Below are positions 1 to 10,400 of a stretch of 64,000 bases of DNA, one piece after another. This DNA comes from Salinisphaera sp049568105 (GTDB taxonomy: Bacteria; Pseudomonadota; Gammaproteobacteria; Nevskiales; Salinisphaeraceae): contig NZ_CP145335.1 of assembly GCF_049568105.1 (NCBI RefSeq), positions 2,046,001 through 2,110,000 of the forward strand, read 5' to 3'. The translations under genes and the position numbers were made by a program. How positions within the stretch are numbered: the first letter of the stretch is position 1; every line of letters starts with the position of its first letter. The notes under the pieces were generated by a model that ran no database searches, had not been told where the DNA came from, and saw nothing but the letters and a program-made list of their open reading frames with translations.

Positions 1-133
1 ATGTCCTACTGTGCCCGACCGCGTTCCGTGCCTTGAACGTAGACCAGCTGTGCTCGGCGGCAGGCGCCTTGCCTGGTACGCGATAGGCGGGCGTCATGGG
101 TGGCGTATCGCGGCATGACCTGCCCCAAACCAT
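1..133 (-). other. Possible 5' end of an unrecognised gene at the window edge
   Basis: Three bases after the cbiD stop codon, a minus-strand ATG opens a frame that stays open to the window edge (about 44 codons). The visible residues (starting MVWGRSCRDTPPM) match no cobalamin enzyme that I recognise. A second in-frame ATG 12 codons in is an alternative start. The close spacing after cbiD suggests a next operon member, but a non-coding tail is equally possible. Confidence 0.2.
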
Positions 134-135
134 AG

Positions 136-1293
136 TCAGCCGGCGAGGCTGCCGTGGCGGGCGAGCACTTGGCCGGGTTTGTCGATTACCCAGAGTTCCA
201 GCTGGGTGCCCAGTGGCAGGTAATGGGCGGCGGCCTGCCAGGCACGCTCGGCGATACGTGCAGCGAGGTCGATGCCGGCTTCGCGAGCCAGGCCGTGGGC
301 AGCGAGGCTGGTGTTCGCGGTGCGGATCGCCTGGCGGGTGGCAGCGTCGACTTCCGGGGTCAAGCTGGCCAGAAATTCGAAATCCACGCCGCCGCGCCGG
401 CTATGCAGATCGAGACGGCCGGCAGCCAGCTTGCTGAACTTGCCGAAACCACCGACCAGAGTGAGCCGATCGATCGGATGGCGCTTCAGGTACTTCAGCA
501 CTGCGCCGACAAAATCGCCCATCTCGATGATCGCCATATCGGGCAGGTCGTAGGTTGCGCGGGCGACGGCTTCGCTCGTGGAACCGGTCGCTGCGGCCAG
601 ATGGGTGAGCCCATTGGCCCGAGCCACATCGATACCCTGATGTATGGAGGCGATATAGGCGGCGCAGGAAAACGGCCGCACGATACCAGTGGTACCCAGA
701 ATCGACAGGCCGCCGATGATGCCAAGCCGACCGTTCATGGTTTTTTCGGCAATTCGTTCGCCATCGTCGACGCCGACAGTGACACGAAAACCGCCGGTAT
801 AACCGGCTGCCTCTGCCACCCGCGCCAGATGCTCGCGCATCATGCGGCGCGGTACCGGATTGATCGCCGGTTCGCCGACCGCCAGCGCCAGGCCGCTACG
901 GGTGACCGTGCCGACGCCGGCGCCGGCGGTGAACTGCACGCCGGCCGAATCGAGCAGTTCGAGCCGAACCCAGACCCGCGCGCCGTGGGTGGCGTCTGGA
1001 TCGTCTCCGGCGTCTTTGATCAGGCCGGCCTCGGCGACCCGCCTTGCAGAGAGCACCCGCGCGTCGGCCACGGCGAGATTCGCCTCGCGGCCGCGCGGCA
1101 GCTGTAGATGGACGTACGCCAGGGGTTCGTCGAACAACAGCCGATGGGCAGCAGCGACTGCGGCCGCGGTCGCTGTGGCGCCCGTGGTCCAGCCGGTTCG
1201 GAGCGCGTCGCTTCGTTCAGCGCTTTCTTCGCGCATGCGTGGCTCAGACCCGGCAGCCGGCCCGGCGTACGACGAGCCAGGCCTGAATTGCAC
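136..1293 (-). CDS. cbiD: Cobalt-precorrin-5B C(1)-methyltransferase, CbiD family
   Basis: CbiD methylates C-1 of the corrin precursor during ring contraction, using S-adenosylmethionine in the cytoplasm. The family hallmark near the N-terminus, RTGWTTGATATAAA, is present, as are later glycine-rich blocks (GLSILGTTGIVRPFS and LVGGFGKFSKLA). The 385 residues fit the family. The longest frame begins with GTG at 1293; an internal ATG at 1236 is an alternative because the conserved part starts only about 30 residues in. It lies 36 bases after cobE on the same strand, so the two probably form an operon divergent from the riboswitch-led cobalt cluster. In a genome with an aerobic chelatase (cobN nearby), CbiD presumably stands in for CobF; that part is inference. 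Confidence 0.9.
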   Translation of the reverse strand: MQFRPGSSYAGPAAGSEPRMREESAERSDALRTGWTTGATATAAAVAAAHRLLFDEPLAYVHLQLPRGREANLAVADARVLSARRVAEAGLIKDAGDDPDATHGARVWVRLELLDSAGVQFTAGAGVGTVTRSGLALAVGEPAINPVPRRMMREHLARVAEAAGYTGGFRVTVGVDDGERIAEKTMNGRLGIIGGLSILGTTGIVRPFSCAAYIASIHQGIDVARANGLTHLAAATGSTSEAVARATYDLPDMAIIEMGDFVGAVLKYLKRHPIDRLTLVGGFGKFSKLAAGRLDLHSRRGGVDFEFLASLTPEVDAATRQAIRTANTSLAAHGLAREAGIDLAARIAERAWQAAAHYLPLGTQLELWVIDKPGQVLARHGSLAG

Positions 1294-1329
1294 TGGCGGG
1301 ATATGGCGAGCGCAGCATGGGCATAGGTT

Positions 1330-1791
1330 TCATCGCGATGTATCCCCCCGTTGGGTTTCGAATGTCGTATCAGTCGTGGCCTCGCGGACAGCGATTGCGA
1401 CCGTCGCCGCAGCGCTGGCTCGACGCGGCACGACCAAGTAAGTCGGCTGGCCGGCCTGGATACGGTGGTCGGCAGCCGCGGCCAGGGCCGTGGTTTCGGC
1501 AATGCCCCCGATCCCATATAGCGCCTGGACGCGGGCCGAACGATGCGACAGTCGATCGTCGAAGACCGCCAGCGACCCAGCCGACCAAGCCTGCAGGCTC
1601 AAGCCAAGCCCTTGAGCCAGTTCAACCAGAGCAGGTTCGCGGGCCCGCCGATCGAGCGTGGCAAGGCCGCACAGCCCCGACGGCTCAATGCCGGCTTCAT
1701 GGCAGCTGGCCCGCAGCAGGATAATCAGCTCCGCGCTCGAACAGCCCCGTCGGCAGCCCAGTCCTGCGAACCATAGCCGGCTGCTGTGCAT
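1330..1791 (-). CDS. cobE: Cobalamin biosynthesis protein CobE / CbiG C-terminal domain
   Basis: A 153-residue stand-alone version of the CbiG C-terminal domain, called CobE in aerobic pathways. The family opens with a Gly/Cys-rich segment, seen here as FAGLGCRRGCSS at residues 8-19. Later come the conserved STATDHR-like region (here LAAAADHRIQAG) and a short strand YLVV. The acetaldehyde-releasing N-terminal half of CbiG is absent, as is normal for CobE. It is the first gene of the minus-strand pair with cbiD. Its ATG at 1791 lies about 100 bases from the start of the divergent riboswitch. Confidence 0.85.
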   Translation of the reverse strand: MHSSRLWFAGLGCRRGCSSAELIILLRASCHEAGIEPSGLCGLATLDRRAREPALVELAQGLGLSLQAWSAGSLAVFDDRLSHRSARVQALYGIGGIAETTALAAAADHRIQAGQPTYLVVPRRASAAATVAIAVREATTDTTFETQRGDTSR

Positions 1792-1896
1792 CGTTCCAAC
1801 TCTGTTTGACGTTGTCTTGCGCCACCGAGCATAACCGAGCGCCGGTTGTCGGCGGTCATTTGACCGTCACGACCCCCAACCCTAGACTCAGACGAC

Positions 1897-2076
1897 ACAG
1901 GGTGCCCGTTAGGCAACGGGATAATCGGGAAAGCGGTGCGCGCCATGGGCGCAAGGCCGCTGCTGCCCCCGCAACGGTAGGCGATACAGTCCATATCGAG
2001 CCACTGCGCGCGTCGCGCGGGAAGGCATGGACGGGTCAAGACACGACCTTCGCAAGTCCGGAGACCGGCCCTGTTG
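1897..2076 (+). promoter_or_regulatory. Cobalamin (AdoCbl) riboswitch
   Basis: Visible class-defining elements include a run of C-rich and G-rich stems starting near GGTGCCCGTTAGG, the GCCACTG segment at about 2000 followed by a GGGAAGG segment, and the B12-box region AAGTCCGGAGACCGGCC at 2054-2070. It ends about 55 bases before the cbtB start. It therefore should repress the cobalt uptake, chelation and cobalamin operon when adenosylcobalamin is plentiful. The ligand assignment follows from the RNA class, not from a test. Confidence 0.9.
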
Positions 2077-2132
2077 ATGAGATTCGTCGCTTCGAACGAC
2101 GAGTCCGGTGATTTCAACGTACGGGTGTGTAC

Positions 2133-2324
2133 ATGCAAACCAGTCAAACCTCGGCCGCCGGCCCCCGCGCTCTGTCGAACTCGCGCACGTCCCAGGCGAT
2201 CCAGCTCGCCGGCGCAGCGCTGATCGGCGTATTTATTGTCTACGGCGTGGGCTTTTCCCATCTGATGCCGGTGCATAACGCCGCGCACGACGCCCGGCAT
2301 TCGGCGTCCTTTCCCTGCCACTGA
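2133..2324 (+). CDS. cbtB: CbtB, small cobalt transporter subunit
   Basis: A 63-residue protein with one membrane segment (about residues 25-45, LAGAALIGVFIVYGVGFSHL) and a metal-ligand-rich C-terminal tail. The tail has the family pattern H-N-A-A-H-D-A-R-H followed by F-P-C-H at the very end. CbtB partners CbtA in riboswitch-controlled cobalt uptake. An in-frame GTG two codons upstream exists, but ATG at 2133 is the better start. It is the first gene after the cobalamin riboswitch. Confidence 0.9.
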   Translation: MQTSQTSAAGPRALSNSRTSQAIQLAGAALIGVFIVYGVGFSHLMPVHNAAHDARHSASFPCH

Positions 2325-2427
2325 TCGCGATTTGAGCAGCCATCGCCGGCGTATGCGCGGCGATGCACATCGCCTTCAATGACTTGTCGCGATCTGCGTT
2401 GTCGTGGATCGCCTACAGAGAGAGACC

Positions 2428-3174
2428 ATGCTGTTCAGACGACTGATCTTCGCCGCTGTGGCCGTTGGCTTGGTGGTGGGGGCGCTGCTGGGCCTGGGTG
2501 AGCAATTCACGACCGCACCGCTGATTGCCCAGGCCGAGCATTATGAGCATGCCGGGCATCGCGATGCCGGGCATATCCAAGCCGGCCACGACCAAGATGC
2601 CTGGGCGCCCTCAGATGGTGCCCAACGGGCGCTGTTCACGATCGCCGCCGACAGCGGAGTGGCAATCGGCTTTGCGCTGTTGCTCATGGTCGCCATGGGC
2701 GCCGCAGCTGCGGCGCGTGGCGCATCGTTGGGTGCGGGTTATGGCGCGCTCTGGGGCGCGGCTGGATTTACGGCCGTTTTCGGGGCCCCGGCGCTTGGTT
2801 TGTCGCCCGAGGTGCCGGGCACCGCGGCTGCCGCGCTTGCCGACCGTCAGTTCTGGTGGATCGCCACGGTGTTGGTGGTCAGTCTGGCCCTGGCGATCAT
2901 CGCGTTCGCGCCGCGTTTAAAGAAACTCGCGGCACTGGTATTGCTGCCGCTGCCCTATCTTTACGGGGCGCCGCAACCGGCGGGCTCGCCCTATGCTGAC
3001 CATAATCCGGCGGCAGCAGCAGCTCTGGAACAGATCCATCAGCAGTTCATCTGGGCCAGCGCGGTAACCAATCTGGTGTTCTGGCTGGTGCTTGGTGTCG
3101 CCTGTGGCTGGGCTGCCCAGCGCTGGCTGGTGCCGGTCGTAACAGCGCCGCGAGCGGCTCATGTCCCGGGCTGA
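2428..3174 (+). CDS. cbtA: CbtA, cobalt transporter membrane subunit
   Basis: A 248-residue membrane protein with about five or six hydrophobic helices. The first helix (FAAVAVGLVVGALLGLG) is followed by a histidine-rich extracytoplasmic loop (about residues 38-60, repeated H-x2-H and G-H pairs) that could bind Co2+. A conserved PY motif lies around residue 175 (LPYLYGAPQPAG). The start is the ATG after a purine-rich stretch (AGAGAGAGACC); an upstream GTG in frame would add an unlikely leader. It overlaps the next gene by 14 bases, which suggests translational coupling with the chelatase subunit. Confidence 0.9.
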   Translation: MLFRRLIFAAVAVGLVVGALLGLGEQFTTAPLIAQAEHYEHAGHRDAGHIQAGHDQDAWAPSDGAQRALFTIAADSGVAIGFALLLMVAMGAAAAARGASLGAGYGALWGAAGFTAVFGAPALGLSPEVPGTAAAALADRQFWWIATVLVVSLALAIIAFAPRLKKLAALVLLPLPYLYGAPQPAGSPYADHNPAAAAALEQIHQQFIWASAVTNLVFWLVLGVACGWAAQRWLVPVVTAPRAAHVPG

Positions 3175-4924
3175 GTTTCCGTTCGCGGCGGTCGTCGGCC
3201 AGGATCGGCTCAAGACCGCGCTGATTCTGGCCGCGATCGAGCCGGGTTTGGCCGGGGTGCTTATCTCTGGGCCACGCGGTGCGGCCAAATCGACACTGGC
3301 CCGTGGTCTGGCGGCGATTGACCGGCCTGCGGCCGGACGTTTCGTCACGCTGCCCTTGGGCGCTACCGAGGAGCAGGTCATTGGCAGCCTCGATCTCGAG
3401 CGCGCGCTGGGCGCGGGTGCGCTCGCTTACCGGCCTGGCGTGATCGGCCGGGCGCATGGCGGCTATCTGTATATCGACGAGGTCAACCTGCTCGCCGATC
3501 CGCTGGTCGACGTGCTATTGGATGTCGCGGCCTCCAAGGTCAATCGCATCGAGCGCGACGGCATCAGCCGTGAACATGCGGCCGAGTTCGTGTTGATCGG
3601 CACAATGAATCCGGAGGAAGGCGAGCTGCGCCCACAGTTTGCGGATCGTTTCGGGCTGTGTGTGGTACTCGAGCCGCGCTATAGCGCCGCCGAGCGGCGG
3701 GCTATCGTCGATCAGCGCCTGGCCTACGATCGGGATCCGGCGGCTTTCGAACGGTGCTGGGCCGACGCCCAGGCCGAACTCGCCGAGCGTATCGACGCTG
3801 CACGGACGCGGCTTACGAACGTTGCCTGTGCCGAGGCCATCCAGGATGCGATCGCCGAGCGTTGTGTGGCTGCCGACGTCGAAGGCGTACGCGCCGATCT
3901 GCATTGGCGTCAGGCAGCCTGTGCCCATGCAGCCTGGCAGGGCCGCGACCGCGTGGCCGACACCGACATCGATGCAGTCGCGGAATTCGTGCTTTGCCAT
4001 CGTCGTAACGCCGAACAGCCGCCGGCCGATGCCACCGGCGGATCGCAATCCAGTCCGCCCGATGGCGGTAGCGGCGCCAACGGCGCGAACGATTCAAGCG
4101 AGTACTCGAACGATAGCGATTCACAGGATACGAGCGACTGGGGCGGCTTGCCGCCGCGCCACGTCGGCGTGGCGTTGGCCCGGTCGATCGACGAACAGGC
4201 GATCGGCGCTGTCGGTAGTGGTCTAGCAAATCATTCAGCCAGGCAGCGATCTTCAGGCTCGAATCGTCGTGGGGCCGTCCCGGCGCTGTCTGGCCATCCC
4301 GGGCCGCGGATCGATTGGCCTCGTACGCTGGCTCGGCGCGCGCTCGACCCGAGCCTTGGCCCGCCTAAGCCACGTGACCGATCGGACGAGTGGACAGCGG
4401 CCGCACCAGTCTATCGCCCGGCTCGAGCGAGCACGCCGGTACTGCACTGCGTGCTGCTCGACACTTCGGCCTCGACGCTCGGCGGCGACGAGCAATCCAC
4501 GGCCCGGGCGGCCGTCGCTGGCTTGGCCGAACGCGCTCTACGCCAACGCGAGCGGTTCGCCGTGCTGACCTTCGGCGGCGATCGGATCGACTGGCTGTTG
4601 CCGCCTGGTCGAGCGCCGCGTTGTCTCGAGACCAAACTGGCCCGTATTCCTGCCGGGGGCGGCACGCCCTTGGGCCGGGCGTTGGCCACCGGTCGTGACC
4701 GTCTACAGCAGCTGGCGCGGCGTGAGCCGGCGCTATGTTTACGCAGCTATGTTTTCACCGATGGGCGCAGCCGCGACCCGGTCAACGAGGCGCAATGGCC
4801 GGGGCAGCTCATCGTGATCGATACCGAGCGCGCACGGGTGCCGCTTGGACGGGCGCGCCGGCTGGCGGCCCGGCTCGGCGGCGAGCATCGATCGCTCGCC
4901 GATTTCCTGGCGGGCTCGGCATGA
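3161..4924 (+). CDS. Fused ChlI/ChlD-type AAA+ and VWA chelatase subunit, partner of CobN
   Basis: This is the ATP-driven helper of a metal chelatase. Residues 1 to about 310 form an AAA+ module with Walker A GPRGAAKST (37-45) and Walker B YLYIDEVNLL (about 103-112). A low-complexity Ser/Asn/Gly-rich linker follows (about 285-330). The C-terminal half is a von Willebrand A domain with the metal-ion-dependent adhesion motif DTSAS (434-438) and a GGGTPLG segment. ChlI-like and ChlD-like parts are fused in 587 residues. No separate CobS or CobT is seen in the window, so with CobN downstream this protein probably serves cobalt insertion. No photosynthesis genes are present, which argues against magnesium chelatase. 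Confidence 0.85.
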   Translation: MSRAEFPFAAVVGQDRLKTALILAAIEPGLAGVLISGPRGAAKSTLARGLAAIDRPAAGRFVTLPLGATEEQVIGSLDLERALGAGALAYRPGVIGRAHGGYLYIDEVNLLADPLVDVLLDVAASKVNRIERDGISREHAAEFVLIGTMNPEEGELRPQFADRFGLCVVLEPRYSAAERRAIVDQRLAYDRDPAAFERCWADAQAELAERIDAARTRLTNVACAEAIQDAIAERCVAADVEGVRADLHWRQAACAHAAWQGRDRVADTDIDAVAEFVLCHRRNAEQPPADATGGSQSSPPDGGSGANGANDSSEYSNDSDSQDTSDWGGLPPRHVGVALARSIDEQAIGAVGSGLANHSARQRSSGSNRRGAVPALSGHPGPRIDWPRTLARRALDPSLGPPKPRDRSDEWTAAAPVYRPARASTPVLHCVLLDTSASTLGGDEQSTARAAVAGLAERALRQRERFAVLTFGGDRIDWLLPPGRAPRCLETKLARIPAGGGTPLGRALATGRDRLQQLARREPALCLRSYVFTDGRSRDPVNEAQWPGQLIVIDTERARVPLGRARRLAARLGGEHRSLADFLAGSA

Positions 4925-6249
4925 CCGACCCCGTCGACACGAGAACCTGCCCGGCGCTATTGATCGCTGCAGCGGCCTCGGGCCAAGGCAAGACCACGCT
5001 CACGGCCGGTCTGGCACGGGCGGCACGTAAGCTCGGTCAGCGTGTCGCGGTCTTCAAGACCGGCCCCGACTATCTCGACCCGGCGATTCTGGCCGCCGCG
5101 GCAAACACGCCGGTCGAGCCGCTCGATCTCTGGATGGCCGGGCCCGACTACTGTGCCCAGCGTCTATATGAAGCTGCTGGCGAGGCCGATCTGATTCTGG
5201 TTGAGGGCGCGATGGGGCTATACGACGGTATGCCCTCGAGCGCTGATTTCGCCGCGGCTTTCGGTCTGCCGGTGGCGCTCGTGCTCGACTGCAAGGGCAT
5301 GGCCCAGACCGCCGGCGCGCTGGCGGCCGGGTTGAGCCAGGCGCGTGCTGATCTGAGTTTTGCCGGGCTGGTGGCCAACGGCGTCGGCAGCCAGCGCCAT
5401 ACCGATCTGATCGCCGAGGCGCTGCCAGTCGATATGCCGCTGCTGGCCAACTTGGCGCGCGATAGCGCCATGGCGTTGCCGCATCGGCATCTCGGTTTGG
5501 TATCTCCGGCCGAGCAGGGCGAAGCAATCGAGATCGCGCTGGAGACCACGGCCGAGCGTGTTCTTAAAAGCGATCTGCTTACGGCTGCCCGGCCGGTGTC
5601 ATTCGAAGCGCGCCCGGCGGCGGTGCCGGGCCGATGGTTGGCCAGACGGCGGATCGGCATCGCTCGCGACGCCGCCTTCAGCTTTGCCTATGCCTCGAAC
5701 GAACGCCTGCTGGAGGCGATGGGCGCGACCCTCGAATATTTCTCGCCGCTTACCGATCGGGCCCTACCAGCGGTCGATGCGCTCTGGCTGCCGGGCGGTT
5801 ATCCCGAACTGCATGCCGAGCAACTCGCAGCCAATACCGCAATGCACGAAGCACTGCACGTCTTTCACGCGGCCGGCCGACCGATACTCGCCGAATGTGG
5901 CGGCATGCTCTATGTACAGCAAACGCTGACCGAGCTAGACGGGCGCTGGCATCGCATGGTCGGGCTGATCGCCGGCGCCGGGCGCATGCGCGATAGAGGC
6001 GGCTGCCAGGGTATGCAGACCGCGCCGCTGCCGGAAGGCGATATCCGCGCCCATGCCCATCATCGTTCGGCCACCGACCACGGCGCCGTGCCCATCGCCC
6101 ACGGTCGGCGCCAGCGCCATTCGGCCCCAGGCGAGGCGATCGTACGTGATCGCGGTCTGACGGCGACCTATCTACATCTGTTTTTCGGCTCCAACCCGGC
6201 CGCAATCGCGCAGCTGTTCGGGGCCGAGGCCATGGCTTCGGCCTCCTGA
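4921..6249 (+). CDS. cobB: Hydrogenobyrinic/cobyrinic acid a,c-diamide synthase
   Basis: CobB (CbiA in the anaerobic naming) amidates the a and c side chains of the corrin ring using glutamine and ATP. The 442-residue protein has an N-terminal dethiobiotin-synthetase-like ATPase part with P-loop ASGQGKTT (residues 19-26). Its C-terminal class I glutamine amidotransferase part has the catalytic-type cysteine in AECGGMLYV (C326) and WLPGGYPELH upstream. The ATG overlaps the chelatase stop as ATGA, which fixes the start better than the longer frame beginning at 4735. In the aerobic route its diamide product is the CobN substrate, so the gene order fits. Confidence 0.92.
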   Translation: MTDPVDTRTCPALLIAAAASGQGKTTLTAGLARAARKLGQRVAVFKTGPDYLDPAILAAAANTPVEPLDLWMAGPDYCAQRLYEAAGEADLILVEGAMGLYDGMPSSADFAAAFGLPVALVLDCKGMAQTAGALAAGLSQARADLSFAGLVANGVGSQRHTDLIAEALPVDMPLLANLARDSAMALPHRHLGLVSPAEQGEAIEIALETTAERVLKSDLLTAARPVSFEARPAAVPGRWLARRRIGIARDAAFSFAYASNERLLEAMGATLEYFSPLTDRALPAVDALWLPGGYPELHAEQLAANTAMHEALHVFHAAGRPILAECGGMLYVQQTLTELDGRWHRMVGLIAGAGRMRDRGGCQGMQTAPLPEGDIRAHAHHRSATDHGAVPIAHGRRQRHSAPGEAIVRDRGLTATYLHLFFGSNPAAIAQLFGAEAMASAS

Positions 6250-6273
6250 TTCACGCTTCTTCGGAGTGCATGC

Positions 6274-7356
6274 ATGCAACTCGACAAGATTCACGCCACC
6301 GTCGTTACCGGTTTTCTGGGCAGTGGCAAAACCACGCTATTGTCGAACCTGATCAACAACGCAACCGACAAGCGCATCGCCGTGATCGTCAACGAATTCG
6401 GCGAGATGGATATCGATGCCGAGCTGCTGCGTGGTTGCCCCTTGGCCTGCGAGGGCGAAGAAGACGCCGAGGACGGTATCTTCGAGCTGGCCAACGGCTG
6501 TATCTGTTGCACGGTCGAGGAAGAATTCGTGCCGGTGATGAAAAAACTCATCGAAAAACGCGATTCGATCGATCATATCGTGATTGAAACGTCGGGCCTG
6601 GCGCTGCCCAAACCGCTGGTCCAGGCCTTCAACTGGCCGGAGATTAAACAGCACTGCACGGTCGATTCGGTGATCGCCGTACTCGATGGCCCGGCGATCG
6701 CGACCGGCACTTGGGCGACCGATCCGCAGGCCGTGGATGCGGCGCGCCTGGCTGATGAATCGCTCGACCACGACCCGACCCTGGAAGAACTGCTCGATGA
6801 TCAGCTGGCCGCGGCCGATCTGGCGATCGTCAGCAAGGCCGACCAATTGGATGAGGGCACGCGTACCGCGGTCCGGGATTGGCTGAGCGCGCGCCTGCCC
6901 AAGCAGGTCAAGGCGCTGTTCATAGAAAATGGCGAAGCCGATCCGGAGCTGCTGACCGGGCTGGATTCGGCCACCGAAGACCGGATCGAGGCGATCACCA
7001 CCCACCACGATGCCCACCATGCGGCAGGCGAGGAGCACGAACATGCCCACGACCACTTCGATTCGACGGTCGTCGTCTTCGGTGCGGTCGACAGCGAGCG
7101 ACTGGTGGCCGGTATCCAGCAGCTGATTGCCGAACAGACGATTTATCGCGTGAAAGGCTTTGTGGCCGCCGGCGACAAGCCGATGCGCCAGGTCGTACAA
7201 GCCGTGGGCGAGCGGGTCGCACATTATTTCGATCGGCTCTGGGATGCTGACGAAACCCGGGCGACACGGCTGGTGTTTATCGGCCATGATCTAGATCGGG
7301 CGCGGATCCGCGAGGTGCTCGGCGCTGCCGAACTGGAAACCGCGGCTTCGGCATGA
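6274..7356 (+). CDS. cobW: CobW, cobalt-delivering GTPase (COG0523)
   Basis: A 360-residue G3E-family GTPase. It shows Walker A GFLGSGKTT (residues 13-21), the metal-binding CxCC motif in NGCICCTVEEE (about 72-82), and a SKAD guanine-specificity motif (about 188-191). A histidine-rich insert near residue 245 (HHDAHHAAG and EHEHAHDHF) marks the metal-handling type. Family knowledge says that CobW loads Co2+ for cobalamin synthesis. The position between cobB and cobN under a cobalamin riboswitch supports cobalt over zinc as the metal. The ATG has a GGAG in GGAGTGCATGC a few bases upstream. Confidence 0.92.
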   Translation: MQLDKIHATVVTGFLGSGKTTLLSNLINNATDKRIAVIVNEFGEMDIDAELLRGCPLACEGEEDAEDGIFELANGCICCTVEEEFVPVMKKLIEKRDSIDHIVIETSGLALPKPLVQAFNWPEIKQHCTVDSVIAVLDGPAIATGTWATDPQAVDAARLADESLDHDPTLEELLDDQLAAADLAIVSKADQLDEGTRTAVRDWLSARLPKQVKALFIENGEADPELLTGLDSATEDRIEAITTHHDAHHAAGEEHEHAHDHFDSTVVVFGAVDSERLVAGIQQLIAEQTIYRVKGFVAAGDKPMRQVVQAVGERVAHYFDRLWDADETRATRLVFIGHDLDRARIREVLGAAELETAASA

Positions 7357-7403
7357 GTCGGCAGCCGGCTGCGACCGTGCAAGCGCGCCGAGTCGCCTAA
7401 GCG

Positions 7404-10400
7404 ATGCATCTGCTTGCAGCCCAGCCGGGCGGCTTCAGCGACGACGAGGGCATCATCGACCTCGATCAGTCGCCGGCCGACATCGTCGTCATGGCGGCTG
7501 CCGATGGCGTGCTCGGCCTGCTGGCCGAAGCTGCCGAGCGCGCGCCGGCCGATAGCCCGAGCCTGCGGCTGGCCAACTGGCGCAATCTGGCCAAACCGGC
7601 GGCTCTGGATCTGTATCGCGCCAAGACGCTCGATCAGGCAAAGGTCGTGATCGTGGCCTTGACCGGCGGGCGTTCGTATTGGCCTTATGGCGTTGAACAG
7701 CTCGTTGAATGGGCAGGCCAAGCCCGGAATCGCCGGCTGGTACTGGTGCCCGGCGAGGATTACCACGACGACGATCTATTCGCGGCTTCCACCGTGGCCT
7801 ATGCCCAGGCGCATCGGATCTGGCGCTATCTACGCGAGGGTGGTGCGGCCAATGCCGATGCGTTGCTGCGCTATGTCGCTGCGGAATTCTTCGATCGCGA
7901 TGATGACTGGTCGGAGCCGGCCGCATTGGCCCGGGCGGCGATCTATCACCCCGAGCGCAGTCCGGCCGGATTGGCCGACTGGCAGGCGAGCTGGCCAGTC
8001 GACTCCGGCCGGCCGGTAGCGGTCGTGCTGCTGTATCGCAGTCATTGGCAGAACGGCAATATGGCCGTATTCGACGGCCTGATCGATGTGCTGCTCGAGC
8101 GCGGGCTCAATCCGCTGCCGATCGCTGTCGCTTCGCTCAAGGAAGAGGCCTGCTTGGCTGAAGTCGATGCTCTGATCGAGGCCGCCGATGCCCAGGTGGT
8201 ACTCAATACCACCGGTTTTGCGCTACGCGCTGCGACCAACGCAGCGGCCGCGTCCGAGCCCGGCACCGGCCAGGCCATGTTCGCTCGCGATGTCCCGGTA
8301 CTGCAGCTGGTGCTGGCCAGTACCACCGAGGCAGTCTGGCAAGACAGCAATGCCGGGCTGCGCGGTCGCGATCTGGCGATGTATGTCGTGCTGCCCGAGC
8401 TGGACGGGCGTATCGTGACCCGGGCGGTTGGCTTCAAGACCCGGGCATTTCGCAGCGATCGCTGTCAGATCGATGTCGTACGCCATGAATTGCAGCCCGA
8501 ACGGGCCGCTTTCGTAGCCGAACTCGCGCGCCGCTGGGCGGTACTGCAGCGCCGGCCGAACGCAGATAAACGCATAGCGCTGGTGCTGGCCAATAATCCA
8601 GGCCGCGATGGGCGCATCGGCAACGGAGTCGGCCTGGATACGCCGGCAGCCACGCTCAATCTATTGCAGGCGCTAAGCGCGGCGGGTTATACCACTGGCG
8701 ATCTGCCGGTCGATGCTCCGGCCTTGATGGACGCCCTGCGTGCCGCGTTGTCCAATGATCCAGCGGCCAACCAGCTCAAGCCGAGCTGGCAGAGCTTGGA
8801 TATCGGGGTCTACGAACACTGGCTCGCCGCGCTGCCGGCCGCGGCCCGGGCGGCGGTCTATCAGCGCTGGGGAGCGCCGCATGCGGATCCGCGCTATCGC
8901 GCCGGCCGCATCGAGATCGCTGGCCTGCGTTTCGGCCATATCTTCGTCGGCCCACAGCCGCCGCGGGGTTTCGATATCGATCTGGCCGCCAGCTATCACG
9001 ACCCGGATCTGGTGCCGCCGCATGGTTATCTGGCGTTTTATGCTTGGCTGCGCGAGGTCTATGCCGTTGACGCGATCGTGCACGTCGGCAAGCATGGCAA
9101 TCTGGAATGGCTGCCGGGCAAGTCGGTAGCGCTGTCCGAGAACTGCTGGCCGGATATCGCCCTAGGCGCGCTGCCGCAGCTCTACCCTTTTATCGTCAAC
9201 GATCCGGGCGAGGGCGCCCAGGCCAAGCGGCGCAGTCAGGCCGTGATCATCGATCATATGACGCCGCCAATCGTGCGTGCCGAAAGTCACGGCGAGCTGG
9301 CCGAGCTCGAAAGCCTGGTCGACGAATATTTCGAGGCAAGTGGCCTGGATGCCCGGCGTGAGGACTGGCTGCGCGGCCAGATTCTGGCGCTGGCCCGGCG
9401 CAGCCATGTGGCCGAGGAAATCGCCGGGGCCGATGGCGACGACGAGGCGATTCTCAACCAGCTCGATACCTACATCTGCGATCTCAAGGAAGCCCAAATC
9501 CGGGGCGGACTGCATCGCTTCGGCGAACTGCCGGCAACACGCCAACTCGCCGAGACGCTGGTCTCGTTGGTACGTATGCCGCGTGGCGAGGCGCCAGCCG
9601 ACCGCAGTCTGCTGCAGGCGCTGGCCGAAGATTTGGAACTCGGTGATTTCGATCCGCTGGCTGCGACCGGCCAGCCGTGGAACGGCCCGCGGCCGGCTGT
9701 GCTCTCCGAGCTCGATTCGGCTGGTTGGCGCAGCGACTGGCATACCCGCACCCGGCTGGAAAAACTGTCGGTGGCGGTGGTCGAAAAATCGGTACTGGCC
9801 GATGCACCGCCTGCGATCGGGGCTGCCACGACAGCTCTGGTGATCTATATGCGTGAGACTCTGTTGCCGGCGCTGGCCCAGGGCGTGGCCGATGAGATCG
9901 GCCATACGCTGGCCGGGCTTGCCGGGCGTTTCGTGCCGCCGGGGCCAAGTGGGGCGCCGACTCGTGGACGTCTGGATACGCTCCCGACCGGGCGCAACTT
10001 TTATGCCGTGGACAGCCGGGCCATTCCGACCCGTACCGCCTGGGAACTCGGCCAGGCTTCGGCCGAGGCGCTGGTGATGCGACACCTCCAGGAGCATGGC
10101 GACTATCCCCGCGAGATTGGGCTGTCGGTCTGGGGTACGGCGACCATGCGCACCGGCGGCGACGATATCGCCCAGGCGTTTGCGTTGATGGGTATTCGCC
10201 CAGTCTGGGCGAGTGGCTCCAGTCGGGTGGTCGATTTCGAGATCTTGCCAGCTTTCCAGCTCGGCCGGCCGCGGGTGGATGTCACCCTGCGTGTATCCGG
10301 TTTCTTTCGCGATGCCTTTGCCAATCTCATTCGTTTGTTCGATGCGGCGGTCCAGAAGCTGGCAGCGCTCGACGAACCCGGCAATACCAATACCATTCGC

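Noticed and set aside
154..1107. Long plus-strand frame opposite cbiD
   Set aside because: It mirrors a real gene in GC-rich DNA and has no ribosome site or family motif; similar mirror frames opposite cobN, cobW, the glucan synthase and the RND genes were dropped for the same reason.
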